This document shows positions 26,099 through 35,243 of a stretch of 64,000 nucleotides of DNA, piece by piece. The translations under genes were made by a program, and so were the position numbers. Source of the DNA: Thermoplasmatota archaeon (GTDB taxonomy: Archaea; Thermoplasmatota; Thermoplasmata; Thermoplasmatales; Thermoplasmataceae); contig JAMCUL010000015.1 of NCBI GenBank assembly GCA_023381355.1, forward strand, positions 1-64,000, given 5' to 3'. Positions within the stretch are counted from its first letter, which is position 1; each line of letters opens with the position of its first letter. The notes beneath the pieces were generated by a model. That model saw only the letters and a list, made by a program, of their open reading frames with translations, did not search any database and was not told the origin of the DNA.

Positions 26099-26512
26099 AT
26101 GAAATTCTACATACTCTCTGTTGTAATTTCAACTCTTACTGCAATTTGGGAATTCAAGTATCTCCCGCTATTATATCCTCCATTCTTTCCAATGATATTA
26201 ATACTCAGCATTTCGATTATGCTGATCTGGTGCGTGGGAACTTATATTAGCTCAAGGGGTACAATTGTGTCCATGGCAATAACTCCGTTCATTTTCTTCC
26301 AGGAATTCGAGCTTTCTTTCAATTCTTCAGAGCCATCATTTGTATTTGGGATCTCTGTCCTTATTCTTGAGCTTTTTTGCCTCGTGATCGTAACATGGCT
26401 GTTTGCCCTAGTGGATAGCCTCACGAAGCCCGCACCTGCAATCACTGGAAAGGAGATGAAGGAAAAGATCATGAGTATACTTGAAGATCTGGAGTACCTC
26501 GATCCCCCATAG
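26099..26512 (+). CDS. Small membrane protein, four segments
   Basis: A 137-residue protein with about four hydrophobic helices and a charged C-terminal tail (KEMKEKIMSILEDLEYL). It starts four bases after the J-domain gene, so the two are likely co-transcribed. Function unknown. Confidence 0.6.
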   Translation: MKFYILSVVISTLTAIWEFKYLPLLYPPFFPMILILSISIMLIWCVGTYISSRGTIVSMAITPFIFFQEFELSFNSSEPSFVFGISVLILELFCLVIVTWLFALVDSLTKPAPAITGKEMKEKIMSILEDLEYLDPP

Positions 26513-26534
26513 AAATTCTATATTATTCCTCTCC
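26506..26534 (+). repeat. 29-base direct repeat, copy 1
   Basis: This copy starts at CCCATAGAAATTCTATATT and is identical to 26572-26600. It overlaps the last bases of the membrane-protein gene. Confidence 0.75.
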
Positions 26535-26571
26535 GTGTAGTGTTCCATCTTTATTGTGTGGGATTCTATCA

Positions 26572-26600
26572 CCCATAGAAATTCTATATTATTCCTCTCC
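26572..26600 (+). repeat. 29-base direct repeat, copy 2
   Basis: A perfect repeat of 26506-26534, 66 bases later. It contains the stop codon of the convergent rhodanese gene, so the duplicated segment duplicates the 3' end of that gene. Confidence 0.75.
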
Positions 26601-27180
26601 CCCTGAGTTCATTCATTCCACCCTCGACATTGGCCACATTGAAGCCCTTATCAGCCAGGAACATTGCAGCATATATACTTCTGTTTCCGTGTTCGCAGAT
26701 CACTGCATATTTCTTATCCCTGTCAAGTTTACCATATGAACTGAAAAGTTCCTCCATAGGGATAAGTTCTGCCCCATCGATATACCCACCAGACCATTCA
26801 TATGGCTCCCTGACATCAATCACCGTATATTCATCGATGTAATTCGAAAAATCATATGCAGTAATGTTCTGCATTTTTGCCTCTCCGAAACCTCCTTTAT
26901 TCTTGAACTCCTCATATGTTATTACATTGGCAGCAACCCCTCTTTCTGACAATAGTTTCACTATCTTCTCCCCGATCTCCTCATTGCTTGAAAGGAATAA
27001 AATGTCAGTCTTCTTTCCCTTCATGTATTCTGCCAGTTCATCCGGCCATCGTCGCTCATAAAACGGAGCAAGCACTGTTCCGGGTACATGTCCTGATGAA
27101 TATGAATCAAAATCCCTGGTATCTATAACCTCGAGTTTCTCATTTCTAAATTTTTCAACAAATTCCGCAACATCGGCCAT
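26584..27180 (-). CDS. Double rhodanese-domain protein
   Basis: A 198-residue protein of two rhodanese-like domains. The first (VIDTRDFDSYSSGHVPGTVL) lacks a catalytic Cys at its active loop (FLSSNEE). The second (YTVIDVREPYEWSGGYIDGA) has CEHGNRS, the persulfide-carrying Cys loop, followed by YAAMFLADKGFNVANVEGGM. It probably moves sulfane sulfur, with only the C-terminal domain active. Confidence 0.85.
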   Translation of the reverse strand: MADVAEFVEKFRNEKLEVIDTRDFDSYSSGHVPGTVLAPFYERRWPDELAEYMKGKKTDILFLSSNEEIGEKIVKLLSERGVAANVITYEEFKNKGGFGEAKMQNITAYDFSNYIDEYTVIDVREPYEWSGGYIDGAELIPMEELFSSYGKLDRDKKYAVICEHGNRSIYAAMFLADKGFNVANVEGGMNELRGRGII

Positions 27181-27293
27181 TGTGGTTCATTGATTACAAA
27201 AATAAAAATTGTGTGTAGCTGGAAAAACGAAACAATAGAGGAAAAAAATTGAAATCTTACCTAAATTGTCATATACTTTTTAAAGATGGCAAT

Positions 27294-28550
27294 ATGATGC
27301 TAACCTCACTGCCGGAAAGAAGAAAGATGATCATGGACACGGTCATGCGCAGTATAGATGAACTTAGCCCAAAGTCAATAATGGAGGGGAAGACGCAGGA
27401 TGTGTCACGTTTTATTGCGGCTTCCAGATATTCAATCTTTGCAGTTGGAAAAGCCTCAGTGGAAATGTGTAAGGGGTTGAAGAGACAAATTATTGGGGGG
27501 GCTGCAAAGGCAATCTGTTTATCACCGCTCGGATATGAGGACCCTGAAGGTTTTGCCAGTTTTCATGGGAACCATCCTTACCCTGGAAAGGAATCGTTTT
27601 CCTCCTCGAAAGTGATCTTAAACGAACTTCTAGCTGATAATTCTCAAAACCTCTTATTTTTGCTTTCGGGAGGGGCTTCCTCCTTATTTGAGGTTCCAGT
27701 AGAAGATATAACGGACCAGCAGTATCTCGAATTGATGAAGAAACTCATAACAGCAGATTATCCTATCGATGTAATCAACGAGGTACGATGTCAGTTATCC
27801 CGTGTTAAATGTGGAAAAATGTTGCGCTTAACCAGATATGAAAAGGTTAAGATAATGGCCATTTCTGATGTACCTGGGGATGATATATCGATTATAGGCT
27901 CCAATCCATTCTATCCTACGGCAAGGGATGTGAAAATTCCTGATGAGATTGAGAAAGTTGTTGAAGCAATAAGGCATAGTGAAGATGGGGACGTGAGGAA
28001 TATGGAAACGCTACCTGACTACTCTATAATCCTTTCAGGGCACATCTATTCCAGCAAAATGCTGGAGGAAATCAGTACAGACTCGCCAAAGGTAAATTTT
28101 GGCGAGGTAATCTCGGGAAACGTGAAAGATCTGGCACCATATCTGATGAGGCTCATCAGAACAAGGTATTCCGAGTTGAAGAGACCTTTCTGGTTTACAG
28201 GACATGGTGAAAGTACTGCAAATGTTACTGGAGATGGAAGAGGCGGAAGGAATACCTACCTATCATCGCTTATACTAAAGGAAGCTGAAAAGGATGAAGT
28301 TTTTTCCTTCCTTTCCTTTGCAACAGATGGATCTGATGGAAATAGTGGCCTTGCCGGCTTCCTGGTTGATGAGCAGATCAGGGATATCCTGGATGCCTCT
28401 ACAATCAATGAATTCATCAGGAATAGCAATACAGGGGAACTTGCAGTCAAATGTGGAACAGGAGTCAGGACAGGGCCAACAGGCAATAACGTTTCAGATG
28501 TAATTCTTGGTTATTATGGAGGTAGGACAGATGAAGATTCTCTTCAATAA
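27294..28550 (+). CDS. Glycerate 2-kinase (MOFRL family)
   Basis: A kinase of about 418 residues. It has a glycine-rich GGASSLFEVP loop, GHGESTANVTGDGRGGRNTY and the C-terminal MOFRL signature FATDGSDG and GPTGNNVSDVILGYY. It phosphorylates D-glycerate to 2-phosphoglycerate, the step needed by the non-phosphorylating Entner-Doudoroff route of Thermoplasmatales. I chose Met at 27294, not 27249, because the first 15 residues are not family-like. It overlaps trmI by 20 bases. Confidence 0.85.
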   Translation: MMLTSLPERRKMIMDTVMRSIDELSPKSIMEGKTQDVSRFIAASRYSIFAVGKASVEMCKGLKRQIIGGAAKAICLSPLGYEDPEGFASFHGNHPYPGKESFSSSKVILNELLADNSQNLLFLLSGGASSLFEVPVEDITDQQYLELMKKLITADYPIDVINEVRCQLSRVKCGKMLRLTRYEKVKIMAISDVPGDDISIIGSNPFYPTARDVKIPDEIEKVVEAIRHSEDGDVRNMETLPDYSIILSGHIYSSKMLEEISTDSPKVNFGEVISGNVKDLAPYLMRLIRTRYSELKRPFWFTGHGESTANVTGDGRGGRNTYLSSLILKEAEKDEVFSFLSFATDGSDGNSGLAGFLVDEQIRDILDASTINEFIRNSNTGELAVKCGTGVRTGPTGNNVSDVILGYYGGRTDEDSLQ

Positions 28551-29289
28551 ACACGGTGAAAGCTTATTTCTCGATGAAGAAAGGCACCATGTTATCCATG
28601 GAAAAAGGAAAATAGATATTTCCCCAGGTTTTGTGATTTCAGCTGGTTCAACCGTACGACTGGAAAAAAATAGTTATCTAATCCTGGATCCTGGTCCATC
28701 AATATTAAAGAGCGTTGCAAGGAGAGGTCCACAGATCATAGATCCAAGAGATGCTGCTGTTATGATGATGTATTCTGACATGAAGCAGGATAGCAGGATA
28801 CTAGAAAGTGGAACCGGCTCCGGATTCCTGACTTCAATGATATTGCGTTACCTGTCCCCTGATGGTTCGTATCTTGGAATTGACCAGAGCACGGATTCAG
28901 TCGAGATCACCAGAAAAAATGTTGGTCTGACCACGGATCGTAAAATTGAAATCGTAAACATGAGATTTGAGGAATTTGATGGAATGGGAAGGGTATTTGA
29001 CTGCGTCTTCCTGGATTTGCCCGAACCATGGGCAAGCATATCCAGCCAGAGAAAATATATTGTTCCCGGTGGGAGGGTGGTAACTTATCTCCCAAACTAT
29101 GACCAGGTCGAGAGGGCAGTTTTGGAATACGAAAGGAATGGTTTCTACCATTTCGAGACTGATGAAATCCTGAAAAGGGAGATCATAGTAAGGGAGAATG
29201 CAACACGGCCATCATCAACCGGGGTGATGCACACTGCCTTTATCAGCTGTTTTATCCGAAAGGATGGATCAGAAATCATCCTGAGTTGA
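28531..29289 (+). CDS. trmI: tRNA (adenine-N1) methyltransferase TrmI
   Basis: A 252-residue SAM-dependent methyltransferase. The N-terminal small domain is followed by RRGPQIIDPRDAAVMMMYSD, motif I ESGTGSGFLT and the catalytic-region LDLPEPW. This is the archaeal TrmI type that methylates A57/A58 of tRNA in the T loop. I use 28531 (MKILFNK) because GGAGG lies a few bases before it. An ORF start at 28507 lacks such a site. Confidence 0.88.
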   Translation: MKILFNKHGESLFLDEERHHVIHGKRKIDISPGFVISAGSTVRLEKNSYLILDPGPSILKSVARRGPQIIDPRDAAVMMMYSDMKQDSRILESGTGSGFLTSMILRYLSPDGSYLGIDQSTDSVEITRKNVGLTTDRKIEIVNMRFEEFDGMGRVFDCVFLDLPEPWASISSQRKYIVPGGRVVTYLPNYDQVERAVLEYERNGFYHFETDEILKREIIVRENATRPSSTGVMHTAFISCFIRKDGSEIILS

Positions 29290-29324
29290 AAATATGAATT
29301 CTGCGAGAGAGTTTTAATTTTTCC

Positions 29325-29340
29325 ATATGTTTAAATAATG
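29325..29340 (+). promoter_or_regulatory. TATA box of pyrBI
   Basis: CATATGTTTAAATAATG ends about 20 bases before the pyrB start codon, consistent with a leaderless message. Confidence 0.5.
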
Positions 29341-29352
29341 ATGTAACATCAT
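29338..29352 (+). promoter_or_regulatory. Perfect 15-base palindrome overlapping the pyrBI start region
   Basis: ATGATGT-A-ACATCAT is a perfect inverted repeat sitting directly after the TATA box and nine bases before the ATG of pyrB. The position would let a bound protein block transcription. I infer an operator and see no regulator in the window that must bind it. Confidence 0.55.
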
Positions 29353-29360
29353 AATTTTTA

Positions 29361-30281
29361 ATGCTTAAAGGTAAGAGCCTCGTTAATATCGACGACGTTG
29401 CAAGTGAAGATTTTTTCAGGATATTTGATCTCGCTTCGGAATACAAGAAGCGTCTTTCAGTTGGTGAATATGTTAAGGAACTGGAAGGAAAGATCATGTC
29501 CACACTTTTCTTTGAACCCAGCACCAGGACGAGATTGTCATTTGAAAGTGCAATGCACAGATTGGGAGGAAACGTAATTTCAGTCTCTGAGGCAAAATCA
29601 AGTTCTGCATCAAAGGGGGAGACGATCGCAGATACCATAAGAATGGCCTCATCGTACTCTGATATTGTTGTCATGAGGCATCCCATGGAGGGCGCCGCGC
29701 GTCTTGCATCGGAGTTTTCTTCAGTACCAGTGATTAATGGCGGAGACGGTTCGGGGCAGCATCCAACGCAGACCCTGCTCGATCTCTTTACAATCTGGGA
29801 AAAGTTTGGAAGGATTGATAATCTGGATGTGAGTCTTGTTGGAGATCTCAAGTATGGACGTACCGTCCACTCTCTGGTAAGGGCGCTTTCAAGATTCGAT
29901 AATACTGTCAACCTGATATCGCCAGAGATTCTGCAGATGCCAGATCATGTTATTTCTGGAATGAAACAGGCAAGGAGAATCAAACGGATTGAAAACCTTG
30001 ATGATGTCCTGACAAAGAGTGACGTATTCTATGTAACAAGGATTCAGAAAGAGAGATTTGTCGATCTCAATGACTATGCAAAGGTTATTGGTTCATACTC
30101 ATTTGATATGGAAACAGTAAGTAAAATGAAGAAGAATTCAATAATTATGCACCCGCTTCCAAGGGTAGACGAGATAAATCCGGAAGTTGATATGGACCCA
30201 AGAGCATATTATTTCAGGGAAGCTTCTAATGGTGTATTTGTAAGAATGGCTATAATCAGCATGATTCTGGGGGTTAGATAA
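29361..30281 (+). CDS. pyrB: Aspartate carbamoyltransferase catalytic subunit
   Basis: A 306-residue enzyme. FFEPSTRTRLSFESAM is the carbamoyl-phosphate site and SSSASKGET carries the Ser/Lys loop. HPTQTLLDLFTI and HPLPRVDEI are also present. It forms carbamoyl-aspartate in pyrimidine synthesis. It is followed by pyrI after one base, the usual archaeal pyrBI pair giving an allosteric holoenzyme. Confidence 0.97.
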   Translation: MLKGKSLVNIDDVASEDFFRIFDLASEYKKRLSVGEYVKELEGKIMSTLFFEPSTRTRLSFESAMHRLGGNVISVSEAKSSSASKGETIADTIRMASSYSDIVVMRHPMEGAARLASEFSSVPVINGGDGSGQHPTQTLLDLFTIWEKFGRIDNLDVSLVGDLKYGRTVHSLVRALSRFDNTVNLISPEILQMPDHVISGMKQARRIKRIENLDDVLTKSDVFYVTRIQKERFVDLNDYAKVIGSYSFDMETVSKMKKNSIIMHPLPRVDEINPEVDMDPRAYYFREASNGVFVRMAIISMILGVR

Positions 30282-30282
30282 G

Positions 30283-30759
30283 ATGTCAGAAGATAAAGTC
30301 CTTAAAATAAACAAGATTGGAGATGGAATTGTCATTGATCACATTTCACCCGGTGTCTCCCTTGATGTTCTTGAGGTTCTCAAGATAACCGGAAAGGAAG
30401 GAATGACAGTCAGCCTGCTGATGAACGTGCAGAGTGGCAAGGTAGGAACGAAGGATATAATTAAAATAGAAAAGAAGAAACTTGCAAAAAAGGATCTGGA
30501 CAAGATCAGTCTTGTTTCTCCAAATGCCACAATCAATGTTATCTCCAATTATGAGATAAGGGAAAAATTTACCGTAGAGATCCCCCAGATAGTCACAGGC
30601 GTCATAAGATGTTCGAACCAGAACTGCGTCACAAATTCAAAGGAGCCAGTACAGACCCTCTTCCAGAAAGAAAAGTCAGGGGATGGAGAAGTATTCAGGT
30701 GCCACTACTGTGACAGGACAATGTCCCTACCCGAAGTAAGAAAATCGATCATTAGGTAA
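30283..30759 (+). CDS. pyrI: Aspartate carbamoyltransferase regulatory subunit
   Basis: A 158-residue chain. The allosteric N-terminal domain (VLKINKIGDGIVIDHI) is followed by a C-terminal zinc domain with CSNQNC and CHYCDR, the four Cys that hold the metal and contact PyrB. It gives CTP/ATP control. It starts one base after the pyrB stop. Confidence 0.95.
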   Translation: MSEDKVLKINKIGDGIVIDHISPGVSLDVLEVLKITGKEGMTVSLLMNVQSGKVGTKDIIKIEKKKLAKKDLDKISLVSPNATINVISNYEIREKFTVEIPQIVTGVIRCSNQNCVTNSKEPVQTLFQKEKSGDGEVFRCHYCDRTMSLPEVRKSIIR

Positions 30760-30772
30760 GTATTTTTAATTT

Positions 30773-31534
30773 TTATCGGATCTCCGGCCTGCTGGAGAGA
30801 ATTTTTCTCACTTCCTGCAGCACTTTCCTGTCTATGTCGTTCCTGTCAGGCTTGAGAAGTTTTGTGTCATCCGTCACCAGATCGGTAGCTTTAATGGGCA
30901 CAAAATTGTTTGACTTCTCCTGAATATGCCTCATTTCAGAGACTTCCTTGATACCAAAGGTAGTTTCCCTAGAACTCTTGAAAGTTATTGAAGCTGATTT
31001 TGCAAAAGCCTCCGGGATCCTGGACACAAGTGTGGAGTGCATATCCAGTGAAAATTTATCTGAATTATCACTTATTAAAACCACATTCCATGAGGCATCT
31101 ATGTACGCTGCTGCCAGTTCTGCCGCTCTCCTTTTGTCCTGATCTGATACAAGCTCCCTGAACTTGAGGAACTTTATGTCCGGATTTGATATCTTCTCGT
31201 ATGACTCCTCGGACGCAATAATCCCATTTTCATCCCTTACCTCAAGAAAGTCACTGCCATAAAGTGCTGACTCGTTCTGATTATACTTGAAGAAGTCCAT
31301 ATTTCTGAGTTCTTCCATGTTTATCCTTGCATTATTGCTATCCTCACTGATGGCATATATTCCAACCCTTGAATTCATATTTCCATTCTTGATTTCAGAT
31401 ATTACCTTCCTGATCGTTGTTTCCATGTTATTCCCGATCAGGACAATGGCCATGCTGTTATATATGTCAAAAAAGGAAGCGCTCTTCTCCTTAACCAGTT
31501 CCAATATCTCCTGATTCATTTTCAAACTATTCAT
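30773..31534 (-). CDS. Hypothetical protein, 253 aa
   Basis: A soluble mixed alpha/beta protein with no family I recognise. Residues 20-55 (SMAIVLIGNNMETTIRKV) and 165-180 (DASWNVVLISDN) look like alternating strands and helices. It overlaps the ribbon-helix-helix gene upstream by eight bases (translational coupling), so the two proteins probably act together. A later Met6 start is possible. Confidence 0.6.
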   Translation of the reverse strand: MNSLKMNQEILELVKEKSASFFDIYNSMAIVLIGNNMETTIRKVISEIKNGNMNSRVGIYAISEDSNNARINMEELRNMDFFKYNQNESALYGSDFLEVRDENGIIASEESYEKISNPDIKFLKFRELVSDQDKRRAAELAAAYIDASWNVVLISDNSDKFSLDMHSTLVSRIPEAFAKSASITFKSSRETTFGIKEVSEMRHIQEKSNNFVPIKATDLVTDDTKLLKPDRNDIDRKVLQEVRKILSSRPEIR

Positions 31535-31949
31535 CCAATCTCACACCCCTGCTCCTGTTTATTCTATCTTCTTCATCCTTAATATTTCTGAAAAGTGATT
31601 TTTCAATCTGTCCATACTTGCTTATCCTGTCCTCAAAAATGGTCTTTATCATGCCATTATCGAATACGTACTCTATAATCGATTTAATGGCCTCCTCCTC
31701 TCCGGAATAATAACCCAGATCAACCATCCTCTCTATAAGTTCCTGCTGCTTCCTGGAAAGAATAACGGAGTTGGAATTGCCGCCCCCCTTCCTCGAGCTC
31801 TTATTGCTGATATAGTTAAGCGCACAGTTTCTTAAAAATTCAGATCTGCTACCCTGCCTTGGGTTGTTCTCCAGGAACGTATCAATTTCATCAAGATCAT
31901 CCTCAGAGATCCGCAAGGTAATCTTGATGTCTTTTGAATCTGAAATCAT
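31527..31949 (-). CDS. Ribbon-helix-helix regulator with C-terminal extension
   Basis: A 140-residue protein. The N-terminal 50 residues (DIKITLRISEDDLDEIDTFL, then SRSEFLRNCALNYI) are a ribbon-helix-helix domain. The rest has a second helical part (SRKQQELIERMVDLGYYSGE, AIKSIIEYVFDNG). It is probably a repressor whose C-terminal part senses something or binds the partner encoded next (30773-31534). Its upstream region, 31950-32110, is A/T-rich. Confidence 0.7.
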   Translation of the reverse strand: MISDSKDIKITLRISEDDLDEIDTFLENNPRQGSRSEFLRNCALNYISNKSSRKGGGNSNSVILSRKQQELIERMVDLGYYSGEEEAIKSIIEYVFDNGMIKTIFEDRISKYGQIEKSLFRNIKDEEDRINRSRGVRLDE

Positions 31950-32113
31950 GGATACATCAAGACTCTATATTCAAAGATGTATTTAAATATTATTGACATG
32001 ATGTATTGACATATGCCATACGCCATTTACATAAAAGTATATAAATATGTGTCAATCAACTTTTATTAAATCCCGTAAAGAACACTTTGGAATGACAAGA
32101 AGAAATTTGAAAT

Positions 32114-32545
32114 TTATCCTATTCTGGATAAAATAAAGTTGTGAACCGTTGACCCTTTTTTTCTAATTGGTCTGTCAAAGATCCCTATCTCCAGGTTGTT
32201 TCTCGTTTTGATTATCAGCAATTTATTGCTAACCCTGTCATCATGTGCAATACTTTCTATGTTTTTATAAAGCACGGTTGTTGTTCCCTTCCTGCTGGCG
32301 ATTACAATTTTGTTTTCCCAGACTTCAATTGTTGCCATTTTCCTGTATCTTGTTATATCATATACTATAACGACAATTATTATTAGAGGATACGGTAAAA
32401 AATTAAGGAAATTTTCAAGGAAATATCCGGGATAGATATAGAATGGAATAAGGACTGCAAAAAGCAGGAAAATTACTGAGAGAGGTATAAAGTACATAGA
32501 TCCATTCTTGAATCTCAATATCGAACCGGATGAAGTTACAGGCAT
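32114..32545 (-). CDS. Membrane-anchored PH-like domain protein
   Basis: A 143-residue protein. Two hydrophobic helices (about 20-60) are followed by a cytosolic part TIEVWENKIVIASRKG, TTVLYKNIESIAHDD and KLLIIKTRNNLEIGIF. This is the strand pattern of bacterial PH domains (often paired with two membrane helices). Function unknown. Transcribed alone. Confidence 0.55.
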   Translation of the reverse strand: MPVTSSGSILRFKNGSMYFIPLSVIFLLFAVLIPFYIYPGYFLENFLNFLPYPLIIIVVIVYDITRYRKMATIEVWENKIVIASRKGTTTVLYKNIESIAHDDRVSNKLLIIKTRNNLEIGIFDRPIRKKGSTVHNFILSRIG

Positions 32546-32819
32546 TTCAGACTATTATGTAATCATGCATATTGAATTTTGCATGGATGGTGAAAACCCT
32601 AAGTTTTTTACCATTTTTGTGTAGTTAATGAGTTTCAAGAAGCGGGTTATAATATCATGGCTTCTCAATGGGTTCGACCCCGATCTTTACCAACTTCAAG
32701 GCCTTATGTGAGGTTACAGAATGTACCGGATGAAATGTTGGCATCCCTTCCCTAAATGATTTTTGCAAATCAATATTAAAAACGTATACGCTAAATAATT
32801 AGAAAGAAATACGCCCTGA

Positions 32820-33782
32820 ATGGAAATCAGTTTGATCTTTGCCAGAAGCAAAATAATGCACGGGATATACCGATATTCTATGAATCTTATTGAGGATTTG
32901 CAGAAGGAGGGAGTTGTAATTCATCAGCATCCGGTAAAGAAAATAGAGATACACATCCGTGGTAAGCCGGTAGGAGGATGGATAAGCCAGGAATTTATGA
33001 TGAGGTTTGAAAAGTTTGACACGAAAGTTGTTCATTCAACATCTCACTGGTTGCTTAGCCCCAAGACTAACATCGTAACTGTCCATGATATAATGCCACT
33101 TGTGTATCCTGAAATTTATAATCTGTCTCCTGGTTTGAAGAGGTATTATACAAGCGCTTTAAACAGGATCCGTGACCGGAGAATTATTGTCCAGACAAAT
33201 GTCGTCAAAGAGACTCTTCTCCCATATGTAAATGAGGAACAGATATCTGTCATACCCAGTGCAGCACGCAAGATGAAACCCTCTGGGAAGAATCCATACC
33301 CTGACGATGGAAAAATCCATTTATTTACACTCGGCGAATTTGGAGTTAGAAAGAGATTTGATGTTTTATATGATTATGTCAGGGGGAGTGAGGACATTTC
33401 GCTCTACCACATAGGGAATATCACTTATCAAAAATACTATGAAGATTGCATGAGAAACAAGCCAGATAACGTTTATTACTTAGGATATAAAGATGCAACA
33501 ACGGTTGCAGACTACATGAATAAAGCTGACTATTTCGTGTTTAACACAATTAACGAAGGGCAAGGGCTTCCCCCAATGGAAGCAATGTTATTAAACACAC
33601 AACCAGTCCTGAACGATATCCCTGTATTCAGGGAAACAATGGGGGACAAGCCATATTATTATTCGGACCGTGAAACATTCCTTAAAGGGGTTCATTCACC
33701 CAAGAAGGAAGGCCTTGAAGCCTACATTAAACGATATGATAACTGGGCCAGGGAGGTAATCAAGGTCTATGAATCGATTTAA
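32820..33782 (+). CDS. Glycosyltransferase, GT-B type (family 4-like)
   Basis: A 320-residue protein with two Rossmann-like halves. The C-terminal half carries LFTLGEFGVRKRFD (donor-site entry), VYYLGY and FNTINEGQGLPPMEAMLLNT (E-x7-E motif), typical of GT4. It transfers a sugar from a nucleotide sugar. No acceptor is evident. It lies 3 kb from the UDP-sugar genes at 36-39 kb and could use their products (inference). Confidence 0.82.
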   Translation: MEISLIFARSKIMHGIYRYSMNLIEDLQKEGVVIHQHPVKKIEIHIRGKPVGGWISQEFMMRFEKFDTKVVHSTSHWLLSPKTNIVTVHDIMPLVYPEIYNLSPGLKRYYTSALNRIRDRRIIVQTNVVKETLLPYVNEEQISVIPSAARKMKPSGKNPYPDDGKIHLFTLGEFGVRKRFDVLYDYVRGSEDISLYHIGNITYQKYYEDCMRNKPDNVYYLGYKDATTVADYMNKADYFVFNTINEGQGLPPMEAMLLNTQPVLNDIPVFRETMGDKPYYYSDRETFLKGVHSPKKEGLEAYIKRYDNWAREVIKVYESI

Positions 33783-33904
33783 CCACCCTATCTGCATCAG
33801 ATTCTCTGGATTCTGGAGATACGGGGAGTTACATTTTTGAGTAAACCTCGACTGGCTAAAATATAAGGTTAAGGTTATTTATCTTTACTGAATATTCAAA
33901 TGTC

Positions 33905-34357
33905 ATGAAGGTCAGGAAAGATTTCGAAGACGACCACATAATTGAACAGATGAAGATGAGAGAGATAATAGAGCAGATTGAGGGGGGTGAACTGAATCTT
34001 GATCTTCTGGACGAGCTTGAGAACCATCTTAAAAATCATATGTTCCAGGAAGAGGAATATATTTTTCCTGCAATGAGCAAGATGCAGAATTTGAGGTTGG
34101 AGATAGCAGGTTTCCAGACTGAACATGCAGCCCTCTGGAGGCTATTCAATATGATTCATCAAGAACTGGATGCAAAGAAATACGATAAGATTGAGAAATA
34201 TGCAAACGAAATTTACAAGATATTAAGGGAGCATAACGGAAGGGAAGAAGTGTTCATATACAAACTCCTGAACGAAAATTCACTTCCAGAAATGAGCAAC
34301 GAGAGACCAAACGGATGGGTCTGCAAAAAAATGAGAGAAAAAACTCCATTTTCATAA
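33905..34357 (+). CDS. Hemerythrin-like (HHE) domain protein
   Basis: A 150-residue four-helix protein. The metal-ligand-like residues DDHII, NHLKNHMFQEEEYIF, TEHAAL and LREHNGREEVFI are spaced as in HHE cation-binding proteins. Such proteins bind a di-iron site and sense or carry oxygen or nitric oxide, or repair metal clusters. It is expressed alone before a convergent MEMO gene. Confidence 0.82.
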   Translation: MKVRKDFEDDHIIEQMKMREIIEQIEGGELNLDLLDELENHLKNHMFQEEEYIFPAMSKMQNLRLEIAGFQTEHAALWRLFNMIHQELDAKKYDKIEKYANEIYKILREHNGREEVFIYKLLNENSLPEMSNERPNGWVCKKMREKTPFS

Positions 34358-34363
34358 TCGGAT

Positions 34364-35176
34364 CTACATTGATGATACAGCTGTAATATAACCTGTACAT
34401 CTTTCGATTCCATTGCTGTTGTAGCATAATGTTTTTCTCGCAATGATTTTAATCCTCCCGTTAAGTTTCCGGGTAATTTCCATCATGCCGCCCATTCCTG
34501 CCAAATTGCAGGAAGTATGCCCGATCTCTTTTGCAGTCTTGAAAAATTCTGCAGTGTCAAGTGACAAAAAAGATTTTATGATCTCATCGTCCTTTGTTAT
34601 TGTGGTATTCCTGTCCTCATACTGGTTCAGGTTCGATGATATTACCGGGAGTGCTTCATTCTTTAGCATGCCGAACGTGCTGGCAAGATTTCTTGATTCT
34701 TCAACGGTATGTTTGCTGACCATTATGGGGATTATTGAAAAATTTTCCCCGGTTAAATGCCTCAGGTATGGCAGGAAAACGTCTATTGAATATTCCTGTT
34801 CGTGGATCAAATTATCTTTAATAAGCCATGGATTTGACTTTATACCTTCCAGAAGATCCTGATTTATTTCCACTATTTCATCATAAAATTTAAAGGAGAT
34901 TCCTTCACAGTATGAAATTGGCTGATTCGTTTTTTTATGGTTTGTTCCCACTATCACCAGGTTTTTAAATCTATTAAGGTCCACCTGTTTCAGCCCTTGT
35001 AGAATCAGATCCCCGCAGTTCTTCAGATTCCCATGAGGCAGAAGGATACTTATTAACTCTCCCAGTCTCTCCGCCCCCGGCAGGGATACATCAAGATCTG
35101 TGAGCGTCCTTTCCATTTCGGATCTTTCAGCCGGATAAAGGTATCCTTCGGAAAATGATCTTCTAATATTAGGCAT
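34364..35176 (-). CDS. MEMO family protein (AmmeMemoRadiSam protein B)
   Basis: A 270-residue protein of the MEMO1 fold. It begins IRRSFSEGYLYPAERSEM and has LLPHGNLKNCGDL and VGTNHKK, where metal or active-site His residues of the family lie, then EYSIDVFLPYLRHLTG and NAAGMGGM-like ends. MEMO proteins often sit with a radical SAM partner and an AMMECR1 protein. Neither is adjacent here. Its activity is not certain. Confidence 0.82.
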   Translation of the reverse strand: MPNIRRSFSEGYLYPAERSEMERTLTDLDVSLPGAERLGELISILLPHGNLKNCGDLILQGLKQVDLNRFKNLVIVGTNHKKTNQPISYCEGISFKFYDEIVEINQDLLEGIKSNPWLIKDNLIHEQEYSIDVFLPYLRHLTGENFSIIPIMVSKHTVEESRNLASTFGMLKNEALPVISSNLNQYEDRNTTITKDDEIIKSFLSLDTAEFFKTAKEIGHTSCNLAGMGGMMEITRKLNGRIKIIARKTLCYNSNGIERCTGYITAVSSM

Positions 35177-35243
35177 TCAAACCACTATGCACCAGAAAGT
35201 TATTAAAAGATTCCTAAAAAATATAAAAAAATTCGCCGGATAA

